The notes: a model not told the origin generated them from the letters alone. 64,000 nucleotides of DNA from Microbacterium sp. Leaf320 (GCF_001423485.1 NZ_LMOD01000001.1:254617-318616); one strand, 5' to 3'; positions 45,062 through 54,657 are shown, counted from the first letter of the stretch. Program-made: numbers and translations.

Positions 45062-46320
45062 GTCACCGTCTCCCGGGCATGCACATGGCGGCGGACGGAG
45101 GCCTCCGGACGGCCGGAGAGGGCGGAGTGCAGGCTCTCGGCAGCGGTGCCCCACCCGGAGACGGAGACGTGGGCGAGCCCCTGCCACGACGCGGCGAGCG
45201 ACAGCTCGGCAGCGATCCGCTCCGCATCTTCGTGGGGCCGCGACTGTGGCTCCCACCATGCCGACTGCACCTGCAGGGTCGAACTCGCACGGTCGGACTT
45301 CAGATCGACCCTCGCGACGATCCGGTCGCCGACCAGCACCGGCAACGAGTAGTAGCCGTAGCGCCGCTTCTCGGCGGGGACGTAGATCTCGATGCGGTAG
45401 TCGAGCTCGAACGCGCGCAGCGCCCGGTCGCGGAACCAGACGACCGGGTCGAACGGCGTCAGCAGGGCCGCAGCGTCGACCTTGCGCGGGAGCACGGCCT
45501 CGTGGTGTCGCCACGCGGGAAGCGGGCGCCCCGCTCGCTCCCAGCCTCGCACCGCGACCGGGTGGAGCTCTCCGGCATCGACGAGGTCGGAGATGGACTG
45601 CGACACCGCCGCGCGATCGCGGATGCGGTGATAGTCGGCGAGATCGGACTGCGTGGCGACTCCGGAGGACCGTGCCGCACGGCGCGTGAGCTCGCGGATC
45701 GCCTGGTCGCGAGGGATCTGCTGAGAGAGCACGGCGTCGGGAATCACGTGCTCGGCGAGCGCATAGCTGCGTTCGAATCCCTTGCGGCCGCTGATGGCCA
45801 CGTCGCCCGTGCGCCACAGATGCTCCAGCGCGAGCTTCACGTCGTCCCAGTCCCACCAGGTGCCGCGCTCTCGGGGAGCGTCCGCTCTGAGGTCGGCGGG
45901 ACGCAGGGGGCCACGATCGCGCAGTTCGTCCTGCACCCAGCGCAGTGTGCGGGAGTTGTTGCTCATCCAGGAGTCCGGCCCCGACCAGCGCGCGCGGAAG
46001 TCGTCCATGCGGAACCGCCAGAGCGGCCAGTCCTCGACCGGGATGAACGTCGCCTCGTGAGCCATGTACTCGACGTAGTGGGTCGTGCGCGAGTGGAACA
46101 CCCGGTCGAGCAGCGCGGGCTCGTACGAGCCCAGACGCGAGAACAGCGGCAGGTAATGCGAGCGTGCGAACACGTTGACCGAGTCGATCTGCAGCACGCC
46201 GAGCCGATCCATCACGCGATGCACATGCCGAGCCGACACGGAACGCGGACGGGCACGGGTGAACCCCTGAGCGGCCAGCGCGATTCGACGCGCCTGGGCG
46301 GAGCTGAGAGTGTCGGTCAC
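45058..46320 (-). CDS. Winged-helix protein of the YcaQ/AlkX (HTH_42) family
   Basis: The 420-residue protein has the family landmarks: an N-terminal winged helix (RPRSVSARHVHRVMDRLGVLQIDSVNVFARSHYLPLFSR), the VEYMAHEATFIP segment near residue 83, and a conserved C-terminal RRYGYYSLPVLVGDRIVARVDLK. E. coli YcaQ is a DNA glycosylase that unhooks interstrand crosslinks; orthology is likely by length and motifs but the exact substrate is not known. GTG 46320 lies seven bases after a TACGCT hexamer, so leaderless. The AI-2E transporter gene diverges with 77 bases between starts. Confidence 0.87.
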   Translation of the reverse strand: MTDTLSSAQARRIALAAQGFTRARPRSVSARHVHRVMDRLGVLQIDSVNVFARSHYLPLFSRLGSYEPALLDRVFHSRTTHYVEYMAHEATFIPVEDWPLWRFRMDDFRARWSGPDSWMSNNSRTLRWVQDELRDRGPLRPADLRADAPRERGTWWDWDDVKLALEHLWRTGDVAISGRKGFERSYALAEHVIPDAVLSQQIPRDQAIRELTRRAARSSGVATQSDLADYHRIRDRAAVSQSISDLVDAGELHPVAVRGWERAGRPLPAWRHHEAVLPRKVDAAALLTPFDPVVWFRDRALRAFELDYRIEIYVPAEKRRYGYYSLPVLVGDRIVARVDLKSDRASSTLQVQSAWWEPQSRPHEDAERIAAELSLAASWQGLAHVSVSGWGTAAESLHSALSGRPEASVRRHVHARETVT

Positions 46321-46397
46321 GTCGTCAGCGTATCGCCGGTGTCGGACATCGTGACCCCGTCGTCATGCCGCCCACGGCAGCGCCGTAGACTTGGGCG

Positions 46398-47594
46398 ATG
46401 AGCGAAGAGCAGCGTCCGCGGCTGAGGGATCTCTTCCGTCCGCGCCCGGTGGCGACGGACCGCGTTCCGACCACCGACGCCGATGCGTCGGTGCCCGTCG
46501 GTCTGCGTGTCACCGCGGCGTACGCGTGGCGGGTGCTGCTGATCGCCGCGGTCGTCGCAGGCTTCATCTGGCTCGTGATCGAGCTCAAGCTGCTCGTCAT
46601 CCCGCTCATGGTCGGCATCCTGATCACCGCGCTGCTCTGGCCGGGGTTCCAGTGGATGCTGCGCCACCGCTTCCCGCGGTGGCTCGCCGTCGCCCTCTCG
46701 ATCATCGGCACGCTGGCGATCGTGTCGTTGCTGCTGTGGCTCGTGATCTGGCAGATCCGTGCGCAGCTCCCCGATGTCCAGGCGCGCAGCTCCCAAGCTG
46801 TCGACGAGTTCCGCACGTTCCTGCTCGACGGCCCGCTGCACCTGAGTGAATCGCAGATCCAGGGGTACATCGATCAGGGCCTGCAGATCATCAACGAGCA
46901 GACTCAGGCGCTGCTCAACGGCGCCCTCGCTGTCGGCACCACGGCCGCGCATGTCGTGACCGGCGCCGTGCTCTCGCTCTTCATCCTCATCTGCCTGCTC
47001 GCCGACGGGCGTGGCATCTGGAAGTGGACGCTGCGTCTCTTCCCGCGCGCCGCACGCCCTGCCGCCGACGCCGCCGCGAGCAACGGGTTCGCCACGATCG
47101 TCAACTACGCGCGCACGCAGATGCTCGTGGCGGCGATCGACGCGGTCGGCATCGGCGTCGGTGCTGCACTCCTCGGCGTCCCGCTCGCGATTCCCGTGGC
47201 GGTGCTCGTCTTCCTCGGATCGTTCATCCCGATCGTGGGTGCCGTCGTGACCGGCGCGATCGCGGTGCTGCTCGCGCTCGTCTACAACGGCCCCTGGATC
47301 GCACTCGCCATGCTGGCCGTGGTGCTCGGAGTGCAGCAGCTCGAGGGCCACATCCTCCAGCCGATCCTGATGGGGTCGGCCGTGAAGGTGCATCCGCTCG
47401 CCGTCGTGCTGGTCGTCGCCGGCGGCTCGATGGTCGGCGGCATCCCCGGCGCGCTGTTCGCTGTGCCGCTCGCGGCGTTCGTCAACGTCGCAGCCGTCAC
47501 CGTCAGCACCGGCTCGTGGCGCACCGGCGACCAACCCGACGCAGACCTTATCTGGAGTACAGTTCCGCGCGAGCGGAGACGGAGGAATCGATGA
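46398..47594 (+). CDS. AI-2E/PerM family membrane transporter
   Basis: The 398-residue membrane protein has about eight hydrophobic segments, an N-terminal VIPLMVGILITALLWPGFQWML and the conserved VLGVQQLEGHILQPILMGSAVKVHPLAV near residue 315. The family includes the TqsA autoinducer exporter and Na+/H+ antiporters; the name does not prove AI-2 transport. The TAGACT hexamer at 46386-46391 indicates leaderless transcription from ATG 46398. The stop overlaps the ilvA ATG (ATGA). Confidence 0.9.
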   Translation: MSEEQRPRLRDLFRPRPVATDRVPTTDADASVPVGLRVTAAYAWRVLLIAAVVAGFIWLVIELKLLVIPLMVGILITALLWPGFQWMLRHRFPRWLAVALSIIGTLAIVSLLLWLVIWQIRAQLPDVQARSSQAVDEFRTFLLDGPLHLSESQIQGYIDQGLQIINEQTQALLNGALAVGTTAAHVVTGAVLSLFILICLLADGRGIWKWTLRLFPRAARPAADAAASNGFATIVNYARTQMLVAAIDAVGIGVGAALLGVPLAIPVAVLVFLGSFIPIVGAVVTGAIAVLLALVYNGPWIALAMLAVVLGVQQLEGHILQPILMGSAVKVHPLAVVLVVAGGSMVGGIPGALFAVPLAAFVNVAAVTVSTGSWRTGDQPDADLIWSTVPRERRRRNR

Positions 47595-48820
47595 GCGCAG
47601 TCCCCAGCCTGACCGAGTTCGAGAGCGCTGCTCAGAGTCTGGCTGAGGTGATCACGCACACACCGACGCTTCCGTCGCGGGCGCTGTCCGACATTCTCGG
47701 CGCACCCGTGCTCCTCAAGATGGAGAACCTGCAGCGCACCGGTTCGTTCAAGATCCGCGGCGCTGCGTATCGTCTGTCCCGTCTGAGCGCCGAAGAGCGC
47801 TCGCACGGCGTCGTCGCGGCGTCGGCCGGCAACCATGCCCAGGGCGTCGCGCTGGCGGCCCAGGCCCTCGGCATCCCCGCCACGATCTTCATGCCCATCG
47901 GGGTGCCGGTGCCGAAGCTGCTCGCCACCCGGGGGTATGGCGCGGAGGTCGTGCTCGAAGGTGAGACCGTGGCGACCTCGCTCCGCCTCGCGTCGGAGTT
48001 CTCCGAGCGCACCGGCGCGATGCTCATCCACCCGTTCGACCACCGCGACGTCGTCGTGGGTCAGGGAACTCTCGGGCTCGAGCTGCTCGACGACGCGCCC
48101 GAGGTCGACACGATCGTGCTCGGGATCGGTGGCGGCGGACTGATCGCGGGGGTCGCAGCGGCCGTCAAGGCCAGGGCCGCCCAGCTCGGACGCACGGTTC
48201 GCATCATCGGCGTCCAGGCCGAGAATGCGGCGGCGATTCCGCCGTCGCTCGATGCGGGGCATCCGGTCGACATCGAGACCAAGCCGACCATCGCCGACGG
48301 CATCCTCGTGGCGCGTCCAGGTGCGATCCCGTTCGACATCATCAAGGATCTCGTCGACGAGGTCGTCACGGTCTCCGACGATGATCTGGCTCGCGCGATC
48401 CTGATCCTGCTCGAACAGGCCAAGGTCGTCGTCGAGCCTGCAGGGGCCGCGGGAGTCGCCGCGATCCTTGCGGGCAAGGTATCGGCGTCGGGTACGACCA
48501 TGGCCGTGCTGTCGGGCGGCAACATCGACCCTCTGCTGCTGCAGCGCGTGGTCGCGCACGGCCTCGCGGCATCCGGCAGGTACCTGACGATCCGCATCCC
48601 GCTGCCCGACCGCCCCGGTCAGCTCGCGCGCGTCTCCGAGCTGATCGCCGAGGCGGGAGCCAACGTGATCGAGGCCATGCACACCCGCCATGGCCACGGG
48701 CTGCAGATCAGCGAGGTGTTCCTCGAACTCAGCGTCGAGACGCGCGGCGCCGAGCACTCCGAGCACACCCTCGACACGCTGCGTCGGGCGGGCTTCCACC
48801 CGATGATCGTCCCGGACTGA
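47591..48820 (+). CDS. ilvA: Threonine ammonia-lyase (threonine dehydratase)
   Basis: The enzyme converts L-threonine to 2-oxobutanoate and ammonia, the entry to isoleucine synthesis. The 409-residue protein has the PLP lysine in TGSFKIRGA near residue 55, the Gly-rich phosphate loop GIGGGGLIAG near 180, SAGNHAQG near 77, and a C-terminal ACT-like domain (about 330-409, RPGQLARVSELIAEAGANV). The single ACT domain resembles TdcB-type or short IlvA forms rather than the two-ACT E. coli enzyme (514 residues). Coupled to the AI-2E gene; a strong terminator follows. Confidence 0.93.
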   Translation: MSAVPSLTEFESAAQSLAEVITHTPTLPSRALSDILGAPVLLKMENLQRTGSFKIRGAAYRLSRLSAEERSHGVVAASAGNHAQGVALAAQALGIPATIFMPIGVPVPKLLATRGYGAEVVLEGETVATSLRLASEFSERTGAMLIHPFDHRDVVVGQGTLGLELLDDAPEVDTIVLGIGGGGLIAGVAAAVKARAAQLGRTVRIIGVQAENAAAIPPSLDAGHPVDIETKPTIADGILVARPGAIPFDIIKDLVDEVVTVSDDDLARAILILLEQAKVVVEPAGAAGVAAILAGKVSASGTTMAVLSGGNIDPLLLQRVVAHGLAASGRYLTIRIPLPDRPGQLARVSELIAEAGANVIEAMHTRHGHGLQISEVFLELSVETRGAEHSEHTLDTLRRAGFHPMIVPD

Positions 48821-48831
48821 GCACCCGAGCA

Positions 48832-48871
48832 TACGAAGAGGCCCCGTCCGAGCGGACGGGGCCTCTTCGTA
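48832..48871. terminator. Strong bidirectional terminator between ilvA and greA
   Basis: A perfect stem of about 18 bp (TACGAAGAGGCCCCGTCC and complement) closed by a tetraloop-sized loop around 48850-48853, between convergent ilvA and greA. Confidence 0.85.
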
Positions 48872-48900
48872 CGACGGGCATGATCGCCCGGGCTGCGGTG

Positions 48901-49392
48901 TCAGCCGGTGTACGTCTCGACGTTGACGATCTCGACGGCGATGGAGCGACCGTTCGGAGCTTCGTACGACGATTTCTCACCGACCTTGAGACCGAGGATC
49001 GCCTGCCCGAGCGGGCTGGCCTCGCTGTACACGTCGAGGTCGCTGCCGCCGGCCGCGATCTCGCGGCTTCCGAGGAGGAAGACCTCTTCGCCACCCGCGA
49101 CCACCGCGGTGACGACGGTGCCAGGCTCGACGATGCCGCGGCTGGCAGGAGCCTCGCCGACCTTCGCTGTCTTGAGCAGGTTCTCCAGGGTGCGGATGCG
49201 CGCCTCCTGCTTGCCCTGCTCGTCCTTGGCCGCGTGGTAGCCGCCGTTCTCCTTGAGGTCACCCTCTTCGCGGGCCGCTTCGATGCGCTTGGCGATCTCG
49301 TCGCGTCCCGTCGTGGACAGGTGGTCCAGCTCGGAGACGAGCCGGTCGTATGCTTCCTGCGTGAGGAAGGGAACCTGAGCGTCAGTAGACAT
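48901..49392 (-). CDS. greA: Transcription elongation factor GreA
   Basis: GreA rescues backtracked RNA polymerase by stimulating transcript cleavage. The 163-residue protein has the N-terminal coiled coil with the catalytic acidic tip (AAREEGDLKENGGYHAAKDEQ near 40-60) and a C-terminal FKBP-like domain (about 88-163, with SPLGQAILGLKVGE). ATG 49392 is preceded by AAGGAG, so this gene has a conventional leader. It lies downstream of the DUF4307 gene with a hairpin between them. Confidence 0.96.
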   Translation of the reverse strand: MSTDAQVPFLTQEAYDRLVSELDHLSTTGRDEIAKRIEAAREEGDLKENGGYHAAKDEQGKQEARIRTLENLLKTAKVGEAPASRGIVEPGTVVTAVVAGGEEVFLLGSREIAAGGSDLDVYSEASPLGQAILGLKVGEKSSYEAPNGRSIAVEIVNVETYTG

Positions 49393-49442
49393 GACGAAGC
49401 TCCTTCGGTAGGTACCCGCCGACGATGTGCGGGGGATATGCC

Positions 49443-49477
49443 AAGACGCCCCGGCAGGTTGCCAGGGCGTCGTCTTG
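49443..49477 (-). terminator. Hairpin between the DUF4307 gene and greA
   Basis: GACGCCC / GGGCGTC with an inner GGCA/TGCC step and a GGT loop, just past the DUF4307 stop on the minus strand, so greA should have its own promoter. Confidence 0.65.
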
Positions 49478-49488
49478 CTGCGATGAGT

Positions 49489-49875
49489 CTAGGCGACCCA
49501 GCAGCTGTTCACCAAACCTGTCGTGGCCGCGGAGACGGTGGGAACGGTGGCCGACAGAGCCTGGGAATGGGCGTCTCCGGCGGGGATCTCGACGACCTTC
49601 CACCCCACGACGCCGAACTCCTCGTCGAGCGCTTCGACGATGCAGGCCACGTCCTTGCCCTGCACTCCTGTGATCTGGAACCGCACGTTCACGGTGTGCT
49701 CGTCGACCAGATCGAAACCGAGATCGTCGGAGTCGACCGCGTTCATCTGCGTGGTCACGGTCATCCATCCGAAGGCTCCGACGAGCAGCACGGCGATCGC
49801 GATGACCACGATCCACGGGCCTCGTCGCCGGCGGGTGCGGCCGTATCGGTCGTCGAGCTGTTCTGCGGTTGTCAC
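49489..49875 (-). CDS. DUF4307 membrane-anchored protein
   Basis: The 128-residue actinobacterial protein has a short basic cytoplasmic start (DDRYGRTRRRR), one membrane helix (about 20-42), and an extracytoplasmic beta-rich domain with two cysteines (VACIVEAL and NSCWVA) that probably pair. Function unknown; in other actinobacteria the family sits next to greA and mca/ilvA genes as here. GTG start at 49875. A minus-strand TAACCT (49916-49911) is a candidate -10, overlapping the divergent promoter of the small gene at 49945. Confidence 0.88.
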   Translation of the reverse strand: MTTAEQLDDRYGRTRRRRGPWIVVIAIAVLLVGAFGWMTVTTQMNAVDSDDLGFDLVDEHTVNVRFQITGVQGKDVACIVEALDEEFGVVGWKVVEIPAGDAHSQALSATVPTVSAATTGLVNSCWVA

Positions 49876-49944
49876 GGCGTGGCGCTTCCGGTCGTTAGGC
49901 TGGTAACTCCAGGTTATGCGACCTGCGCATGAAAGGCCGACTCC

Positions 49945-50229
49945 GTGCTTGCTCTGACCGAGACCCCGATGCCGACGCCCACGATGACGGTCGACCCCCA
50001 GCTGGTCACGCCCGGCTTCGTCGGCTTCGCCGCCGTGGTGATCATCCTGGTCGCCGTGATCCTTCTGATCCTCGACATGAACCGACGGATCCGCCGCGTC
50101 CGCTACCGGGAAGAGGTCAGAGAAGAGCTCGATGCCGAAGAGGCCGCGCTTCAGGCCGATGAGGCGACCGAGACGGATGCCGACCTGCCGATCGTCCGCG
50201 AGGGCGACGACGACCCCGAGAAGCGCTGA
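49945..50229 (+). CDS. Small single-pass membrane protein, unknown function
   Basis: The 94-residue protein has one membrane helix (about residues 22-43: GFVGFAAVVIILVAVILLIL), then a basic stretch DMNRRIRRVRYREE and a strongly acidic tail (EEAALQADEATETDADLP). No domain recognised. GTG 49945 is preceded by a weak ribosome binding site; TAGGCT at 49896-49901 is the likely -10. Typical length for membrane-anchored adaptor or assembly proteins in this family of bacteria, but this is inference. Confidence 0.75.
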   Translation: MLALTETPMPTPTMTVDPQLVTPGFVGFAAVVIILVAVILLILDMNRRIRRVRYREEVREELDAEEAALQADEATETDADLPIVREGDDDPEKR

Positions 50230-50245
50230 TCGCTCACTGAGCCGC

Positions 50246-50974
50246 TCAGGCTCCGAGTGACGGCGACAGCGGCGCCAGAGCGATGAGCAGGCATGCTGTC
50301 CAGTGGCACAGGAACGCCAGCACCGTGCACACGTGGAAGATCTCGTGGAAGCCGAAATGGCCGGGCCACGGGTTGGGCTTCTTGAGCGCGTAGACGATCG
50401 CCCCGCCGGTGTACAGCAGGCCGCCGACGATGACGAGCACCATCATCGCCACGTTCGCGACGAGCAGATCGGCCATGTACATCACGGCCGCCCAGCCGAG
50501 CACGAGGTACAGCGCGACGTAGAGCCAGCGCGGTGCGTTGATCCAGAACACCCGGAAGAGGATGCCGAGCAGGGCACCGCTCCAGACGAGTACGAGGAGC
50601 AGTGCACCCTTCTCGGGCGGCAGGGCGAGCACGGCCAGCGGCGTGTAGGTGCCGGCGATGAGCAGCAGGATGTTCGCATGGTCGATCCGCTTGAGGACGA
50701 CTTTGACCTTCGGACTCCAGTCGAACCGGTGATAGAGCGCGGAGTTGCCGAAGAGCAGCAGCGACGTCGCCATGAAGACCGCCGCCGCCCATTTCGCAGC
50801 GCCGCCCTGGGCGACGATGATGAGCACCACACCGGCGACGATCGCGATCGGGAAGGTGGCCGCGTGGATCCAGCCGCGCCAGGTGGGCTTGATCTCGACT
50901 GCCGCATCGTGCGCCGCCTCCTCCAGGAGGGGCAGCTGGGGGACGTCAGGTACCGAGGAGTCGGATGTGCTCAC
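50246..50974 (-). CDS. Hemolysin III / PAQR family membrane protein
   Basis: The 242-residue protein has seven hydrophobic segments. Family motifs are SALYHRFDW near residue 78 (Ser/His/Asp metal-site motif), HANILLLIAGTYTPL near 98, and HFGFHEIFHVCTV near 210 with two more histidines. Together these make the zinc site shared by PAQR receptors and bacterial HlyIII proteins. Hydrolase activity on ceramides is known for eukaryotic relatives; the bacterial role is unclear. The start at GTG 50974 follows a TAGAGT hexamer (50986-50981) at leaderless spacing, divergent from the prenyl transferase. Confidence 0.92.
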   Translation of the reverse strand: MSTSDSSVPDVPQLPLLEEAAHDAAVEIKPTWRGWIHAATFPIAIVAGVVLIIVAQGGAAKWAAAVFMATSLLLFGNSALYHRFDWSPKVKVVLKRIDHANILLLIAGTYTPLAVLALPPEKGALLLVLVWSGALLGILFRVFWINAPRWLYVALYLVLGWAAVMYMADLLVANVAMMVLVIVGGLLYTGGAIVYALKKPNPWPGHFGFHEIFHVCTVLAFLCHWTACLLIALAPLSPSLGA

Positions 50975-51068
50975 GCCCTCACTCTATGCGGGCCGCCATT
51001 CCACCAGGCGTACATATCCTGAGCGTCAGCCCACTGTCGCTCAGGCCCCGGCACGATAGCGTAGGGAG

Positions 51069-51851
51069 GTGATGTCACGTGATGGTCAGGGGCGGGGGCC
51101 GCTGTACCGGCTCTACACCAGCAGGCTGCGCCGCCACCTCGACCCGGCGTCCGTTCCGCACCATGTCGCGATGATGATCGACGGGAATCGGCGATGGGCC
51201 CGACAGCTCGGATACGAGACCCCGGCAGAGGGACACCGAGCAGGTGCCGCCAAGATGCGGGAGTTCCTCGGATGGTGCGACGAGCTCGGCGTGCGCGTCG
51301 TCTCGCTGTATCTGCTCTCCAGCGACAATCTGCTCAAACGCGACTCCGCAGAACTGGCAGACCTCATCGAGATCATCGCGGAGCTCGCTGAGGCGCTGTC
51401 GCAGGAGCCGAACTGGCGCGTCAAGCACGTCGGGCGATCCGACATTCTGCCGCCGGAGCTCGCCAGGGTGCTCGACGACGCGCAGGAGCGCACGCGCGAT
51501 CACACGGGGCTCCATGTGAATCTCGCGGTCGGCTACGGCGGACGCAACGAGATCGTCGACGCGGTGCGCAGCATCGTCACGTCGCACCAGGCCTCGGGCG
51601 GAACGATCGAGGATCTCGCCGCGCACCTCACGCCCGAGATGATCGGCGAGCACCTCTACACGGGCGGGCAGCCTGATCCGGATCTCGTCATCCGCACGAG
51701 CGGTGAGCAGCGCCTGAGCGATTTCCTGCTCTGGCAGAGCGCCCACAGCGAGTTCTACTTCGTCGAGGCTCTCGGTCCGGATCTCAGGCAGGTCGACTTC
51801 CTGCGAGCGATCCGCGACTTCGCCGATCGCGATCGGCGTTTCGGGCGCTGA
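51069..51851 (+). CDS. cis-prenyl transferase (isoprenyl transferase, UppS-like)
   Basis: The 260-residue enzyme has the catalytic aspartate in VAMMIDGNRRWARQLG near residue 38, SSDNLLKR near 83, a VNLAVGYGGRNEIVDAV segment near 150, and the RTSGEQRLSDFLLWQSAHSEFYF box near 205. Related actinobacterial proteins split into UPP synthases and short-chain Z-FPP synthases; which applies cannot be decided, so no symbol is given. GTG 51069 is supported by a TAGCGT hexamer (51057-51062) at leaderless distance; ATG 51072 directly follows as an alternative. Confidence 0.93.
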   Translation: MMSRDGQGRGPLYRLYTSRLRRHLDPASVPHHVAMMIDGNRRWARQLGYETPAEGHRAGAAKMREFLGWCDELGVRVVSLYLLSSDNLLKRDSAELADLIEIIAELAEALSQEPNWRVKHVGRSDILPPELARVLDDAQERTRDHTGLHVNLAVGYGGRNEIVDAVRSIVTSHQASGGTIEDLAAHLTPEMIGEHLYTGGQPDPDLVIRTSGEQRLSDFLLWQSAHSEFYFVEALGPDLRQVDFLRAIRDFADRDRRFGR

Positions 51852-51887
51852 TCCGAGGCCTCTGCACCGCCGTGCCAGAATTGGTCG

Positions 51888-53006
51888 GTGAGTGCTTTCG
51901 ACGCCTACCTCGCTTCTTTCGAGGGTGAGCCGGGATATCTGAACTGGGCTGCCTTCGGGCCGCTGTCTCCTTCCGTCCGCGAGGAGGTGTTCGCCGACGC
52001 GGATCTGCTCGCGAGCGGTCGTCCCTCGTCCCTCGCGCTCGTTGCAGAACGGGTCGGACAGGCACAGGATCTCGTCGCGGAGATGCTCGGGGCGGATCCC
52101 GCTGATGTCACTCTCCAGCCGTCCTCGACTCACGGCCTGATGCACGCCCTGTACGGGTTGAGCGGATCGGTCATCGCGGGTGGCGCCGAGTTCCCGAGCG
52201 TCAGCCTCACCCTCGAGCGTGCTGCCGCGGCATCGCACGGATCGCTCGACCCGCGTTGGCTCACGCCGGCCGACGGACGCATCACGCCGGATGCCGTCGC
52301 CGACGCGCTCGACGCGGGTGTCTCCGCTCTGGTGCTGAGCCACGTGGATTTCCGCACCGGCTATCGCGCCGACCTCGCGGCGCTGCGAGAGCTGATCGGT
52401 CCCGACCGTCTGCTGATCGTCGACGCCGTGCAGTCCTTCGGTGTGCTGGACGTCGACTACTCCGCAGCCGATGTCGTGGTCGGCCACGGATACAAGTGGC
52501 TCCGCGCCGGGCGCGGCAGCGGTTTCGCGTGGTTCTCGCCCCGCGCGCGGGAGAGGATCGCGCCGCTGCTCAGCGGCATCACCGGCTCATCGTCCGCAGG
52601 GCTTCCGGTCGACGAGCTCCCGGCTCCGGCACCGACGGCACAGGCCTACACGGTCAGCGGCCCCGACACGCTCGCCGCAGGTCGGCTCGCGATCGGCCTT
52701 CGCGACATGCGCGACGCCGGCGTCGCGACGATCGAGGCACGTCTCGCCGAGCAGGTCGACGAGGTGCTCGAGATCGCCGACCGGCACGGGATCCCGGTGA
52801 TCTCCCCCCGCGCGCGCGAGCATCGTGCCGGCATCGTGTCGCTGCTGCCCGCCGAGCCCGCACATCTCGCCGCAGCGCTGGCGAACGCGGGGCTCGTGGT
52901 CACCGCGCGCGGCACATCGATCCGGGTGGCGCCCCACGCAGGCACGGATGCCGCCACGCTGGCGATGCTCGACGAGGCGCTTCAGGGACACGGCACCACC
53001 CGTTAA
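51888..53006 (+). CDS. Class V aminotransferase-fold PLP enzyme
   Basis: The 372-residue protein resembles cysteine desulfurase/kynureninase-like enzymes. Landmarks: TLQPSSTHGLMHALYGL near residue 68, LVLSHVDFRTGYRADL near 150, IVDAVQSFGVLDVD near 178, and the PLP lysine in VVGHGYKWLRAGRGSGF near 205. No active-site cysteine loop typical of SufS is seen, so it is not clearly a desulfurase. GTG 51888 with a CAGAAT hexamer (51876-51881) seven bases upstream. Function unknown; the gene lies 36 bases after the prenyl transferase. Confidence 0.82.
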   Translation: MSAFDAYLASFEGEPGYLNWAAFGPLSPSVREEVFADADLLASGRPSSLALVAERVGQAQDLVAEMLGADPADVTLQPSSTHGLMHALYGLSGSVIAGGAEFPSVSLTLERAAAASHGSLDPRWLTPADGRITPDAVADALDAGVSALVLSHVDFRTGYRADLAALRELIGPDRLLIVDAVQSFGVLDVDYSAADVVVGHGYKWLRAGRGSGFAWFSPRARERIAPLLSGITGSSSAGLPVDELPAPAPTAQAYTVSGPDTLAAGRLAIGLRDMRDAGVATIEARLAEQVDEVLEIADRHGIPVISPRAREHRAGIVSLLPAEPAHLAAALANAGLVVTARGTSIRVAPHAGTDAATLAMLDEALQGHGTTR

Positions 53007-53176
53007 TCAACACGTAACGAAGTGATGGCGTGTCGAGTCGCGTTAATGTCGGCACCTGGTCGTAGCTTCTAGGCATCGGGCAAGGTGCCCGTCGGGTCGG
53101 CCTCAGGTTGACGACTCGTGACCCCCTGGTCGACTCGTTCGAAAAACCGGGATTCTCCCCGGGTCGGGAGTGGGTC

Positions 53177-54559
53177 GTGACCTCACGTACAGCGCAGCAG
53201 TCCGCAAGCACCGCGCAGCAGTCCACCCGTAAGACGACGACGCGAGCGGCGTCCGCTGATCCTGATCAGGATCTCCGGACCTACGTGCTCGACACGTCCG
53301 TCCTGCTGAGCGATCCGCAGGCGTTCTTCCGGTTCGCCGAGCATTCGGTCGTGCTTCCGGTGGTCGTCATCACCGAGCTCGAGGGCAAGCGCCACGACCC
53401 GGAGATCGGCTACTTCGCCCGGCAGGCGCTGCGTCATCTCGACGACCTGCGCGTCGAGCACGGTCGACTGGACTTCCCGGTCGAGGTCGGAGAGGGCGGC
53501 ACTCTTCGCGTCGAGCTCGCCAACACCGACGCCTCCGTGCTTCCGGCAGGAATCCGGCTCAGCGACAACGACACTCGCATCCTCTCGGTCGCCATGCATC
53601 TGGCGCAGGACGGGCAAGACGTCACGATCGTCTCGAAAGACCTCCCGATGCGCGTGAAGGCGGCGTCCCTCGGTCTCCGTGCCGAGGAGTACCTGGCCGA
53701 GCAGGCGGTCGACTCCGGCTGGACCGGTATCACGACCTTGAACCTCTCGGGCGACGAGATCAGCGACCTCTATGAGAGCGAGGTCGGCATCAGCGAGGAC
53801 GCCAGGGGACTTCCGGTGAACACCGGCCTCATCATCCACTCCGAGCGCGGCTCCGCCCTCGGTCGGATGACGGGCGACGGCGAGTACAAGCTCGTACGAG
53901 GCGATCGCGACATCTTCGGTATGCACGGCCGCTCGGCCGAGCAGCGCATCGCGATCGATCTGCTGACCGACCCCGACGTGGGCATCGTCTCTCTCGGCGG
54001 ACGAGCGGGCACCGGCAAGTCGGCGCTCGCGCTGTGCGCCGGACTCGAGGCGGTGCTCGAACGGCAGCAGCAGAAGAAGATCATCGTCTTCCGCCCGCTG
54101 TTCGCGGTCGGCGGCCAGGAGCTCGGGTACCTTCCCGGAGACCAGGGCGAGAAGATGGGGCCCTGGGGCCAGGCCGTCTTCGACACCCTCGGCTCTGTGG
54201 TCTCGGGCAACGTCATGGAAGAGGTCGTCGAACGGGGCATCCTCGAAGTGCTGCCGCTGACGCACATCCGTGGCCGGTCGCTCCACGACGCGTTCGTGAT
54301 CGTCGACGAGGCGCAGTCGCTCGAACGCAACGTACTGCTCACGGTCCTCAGTCGGATGGGACAGAACTCCCGGGTCGTGCTCACGCACGACGTGGGCCAG
54401 CGTGACAACCTGCGCGTCGGCCGCCACGATGGCATCGCCAGTGTGATCGAGACGCTCAAGGGACACGACCTGTTCGCGCACGTGACGCTGATGCGGTCGG
54501 AGCGCTCTGCGATCGCCGCCCTCGTCACCGAACTTCTGGAGGGTGGCGAACTCAGCTGA
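53177..54559 (+). CDS. PIN-PhoH fusion protein (PhoH2-like ATPase/RNase)
   Basis: The 460-residue protein has a PIN nuclease domain (about 35-165, with [21 protein letters not shown] and [10 protein letters not shown] supplying the acidic residues). A PhoH ATPase follows, with Walker [14 protein letters not shown] near 273 and Walker [13 protein letters not shown] near 373. In mycobacteria PhoH2 couples RNA unwinding to cleavage. The start is set at GTG 53177 with GGGAG upstream; an in-frame TTG at 53108 is possible. A leader of about 100 bases with two hairpins precedes it; the -10 may be TAGCTT at 53063-53068. Confidence 0.92.
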   Translation: MTSRTAQQSASTAQQSTRKTTTRAASADPDQDLRTYVLDTSVLLSDPQAFFRFAEHSVVLPVVVITELEGKRHDPEIGYFARQALRHLDDLRVEHGRLDFPVEVGEGGTLRVELANTDASVLPAGIRLSDNDTRILSVAMHLAQDGQDVTIVSKDLPMRVKAASLGLRAEEYLAEQAVDSGWTGITTLNLSGDEISDLYESEVGISEDARGLPVNTGLIIHSERGSALGRMTGDGEYKLVRGDRDIFGMHGRSAEQRIAIDLLTDPDVGIVSLGGRAGTGKSALALCAGLEAVLERQQQKKIIVFRPLFAVGGQELGYLPGDQGEKMGPWGQAVFDTLGSVVSGNVMEEVVERGILEVLPLTHIRGRSLHDAFVIVDEAQSLERNVLLTVLSRMGQNSRVVLTHDVGQRDNLRVGRHDGIASVIETLKGHDLFAHVTLMRSERSAIAALVTELLEGGELS

Positions 54560-54566
54560 GCTCGCC

Positions 54567-54604
54567 CGGAAGCGGATGCCGTGGGTTCGCGGCATCCGCT
54601 TCCG
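54567..54604 (+). terminator. Hairpin terminator after phoH
   Basis: Perfect 14-bp stem CGGAAGCGGATGCC and complement around a 10-base loop, eight bases past the stop codon. Confidence 0.8.
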
Positions 54605-54657
54605 TATGTCCGCTACCTGCCACGGCGATCCGCATTCCCTCACGTCGGAGCCGGGAT

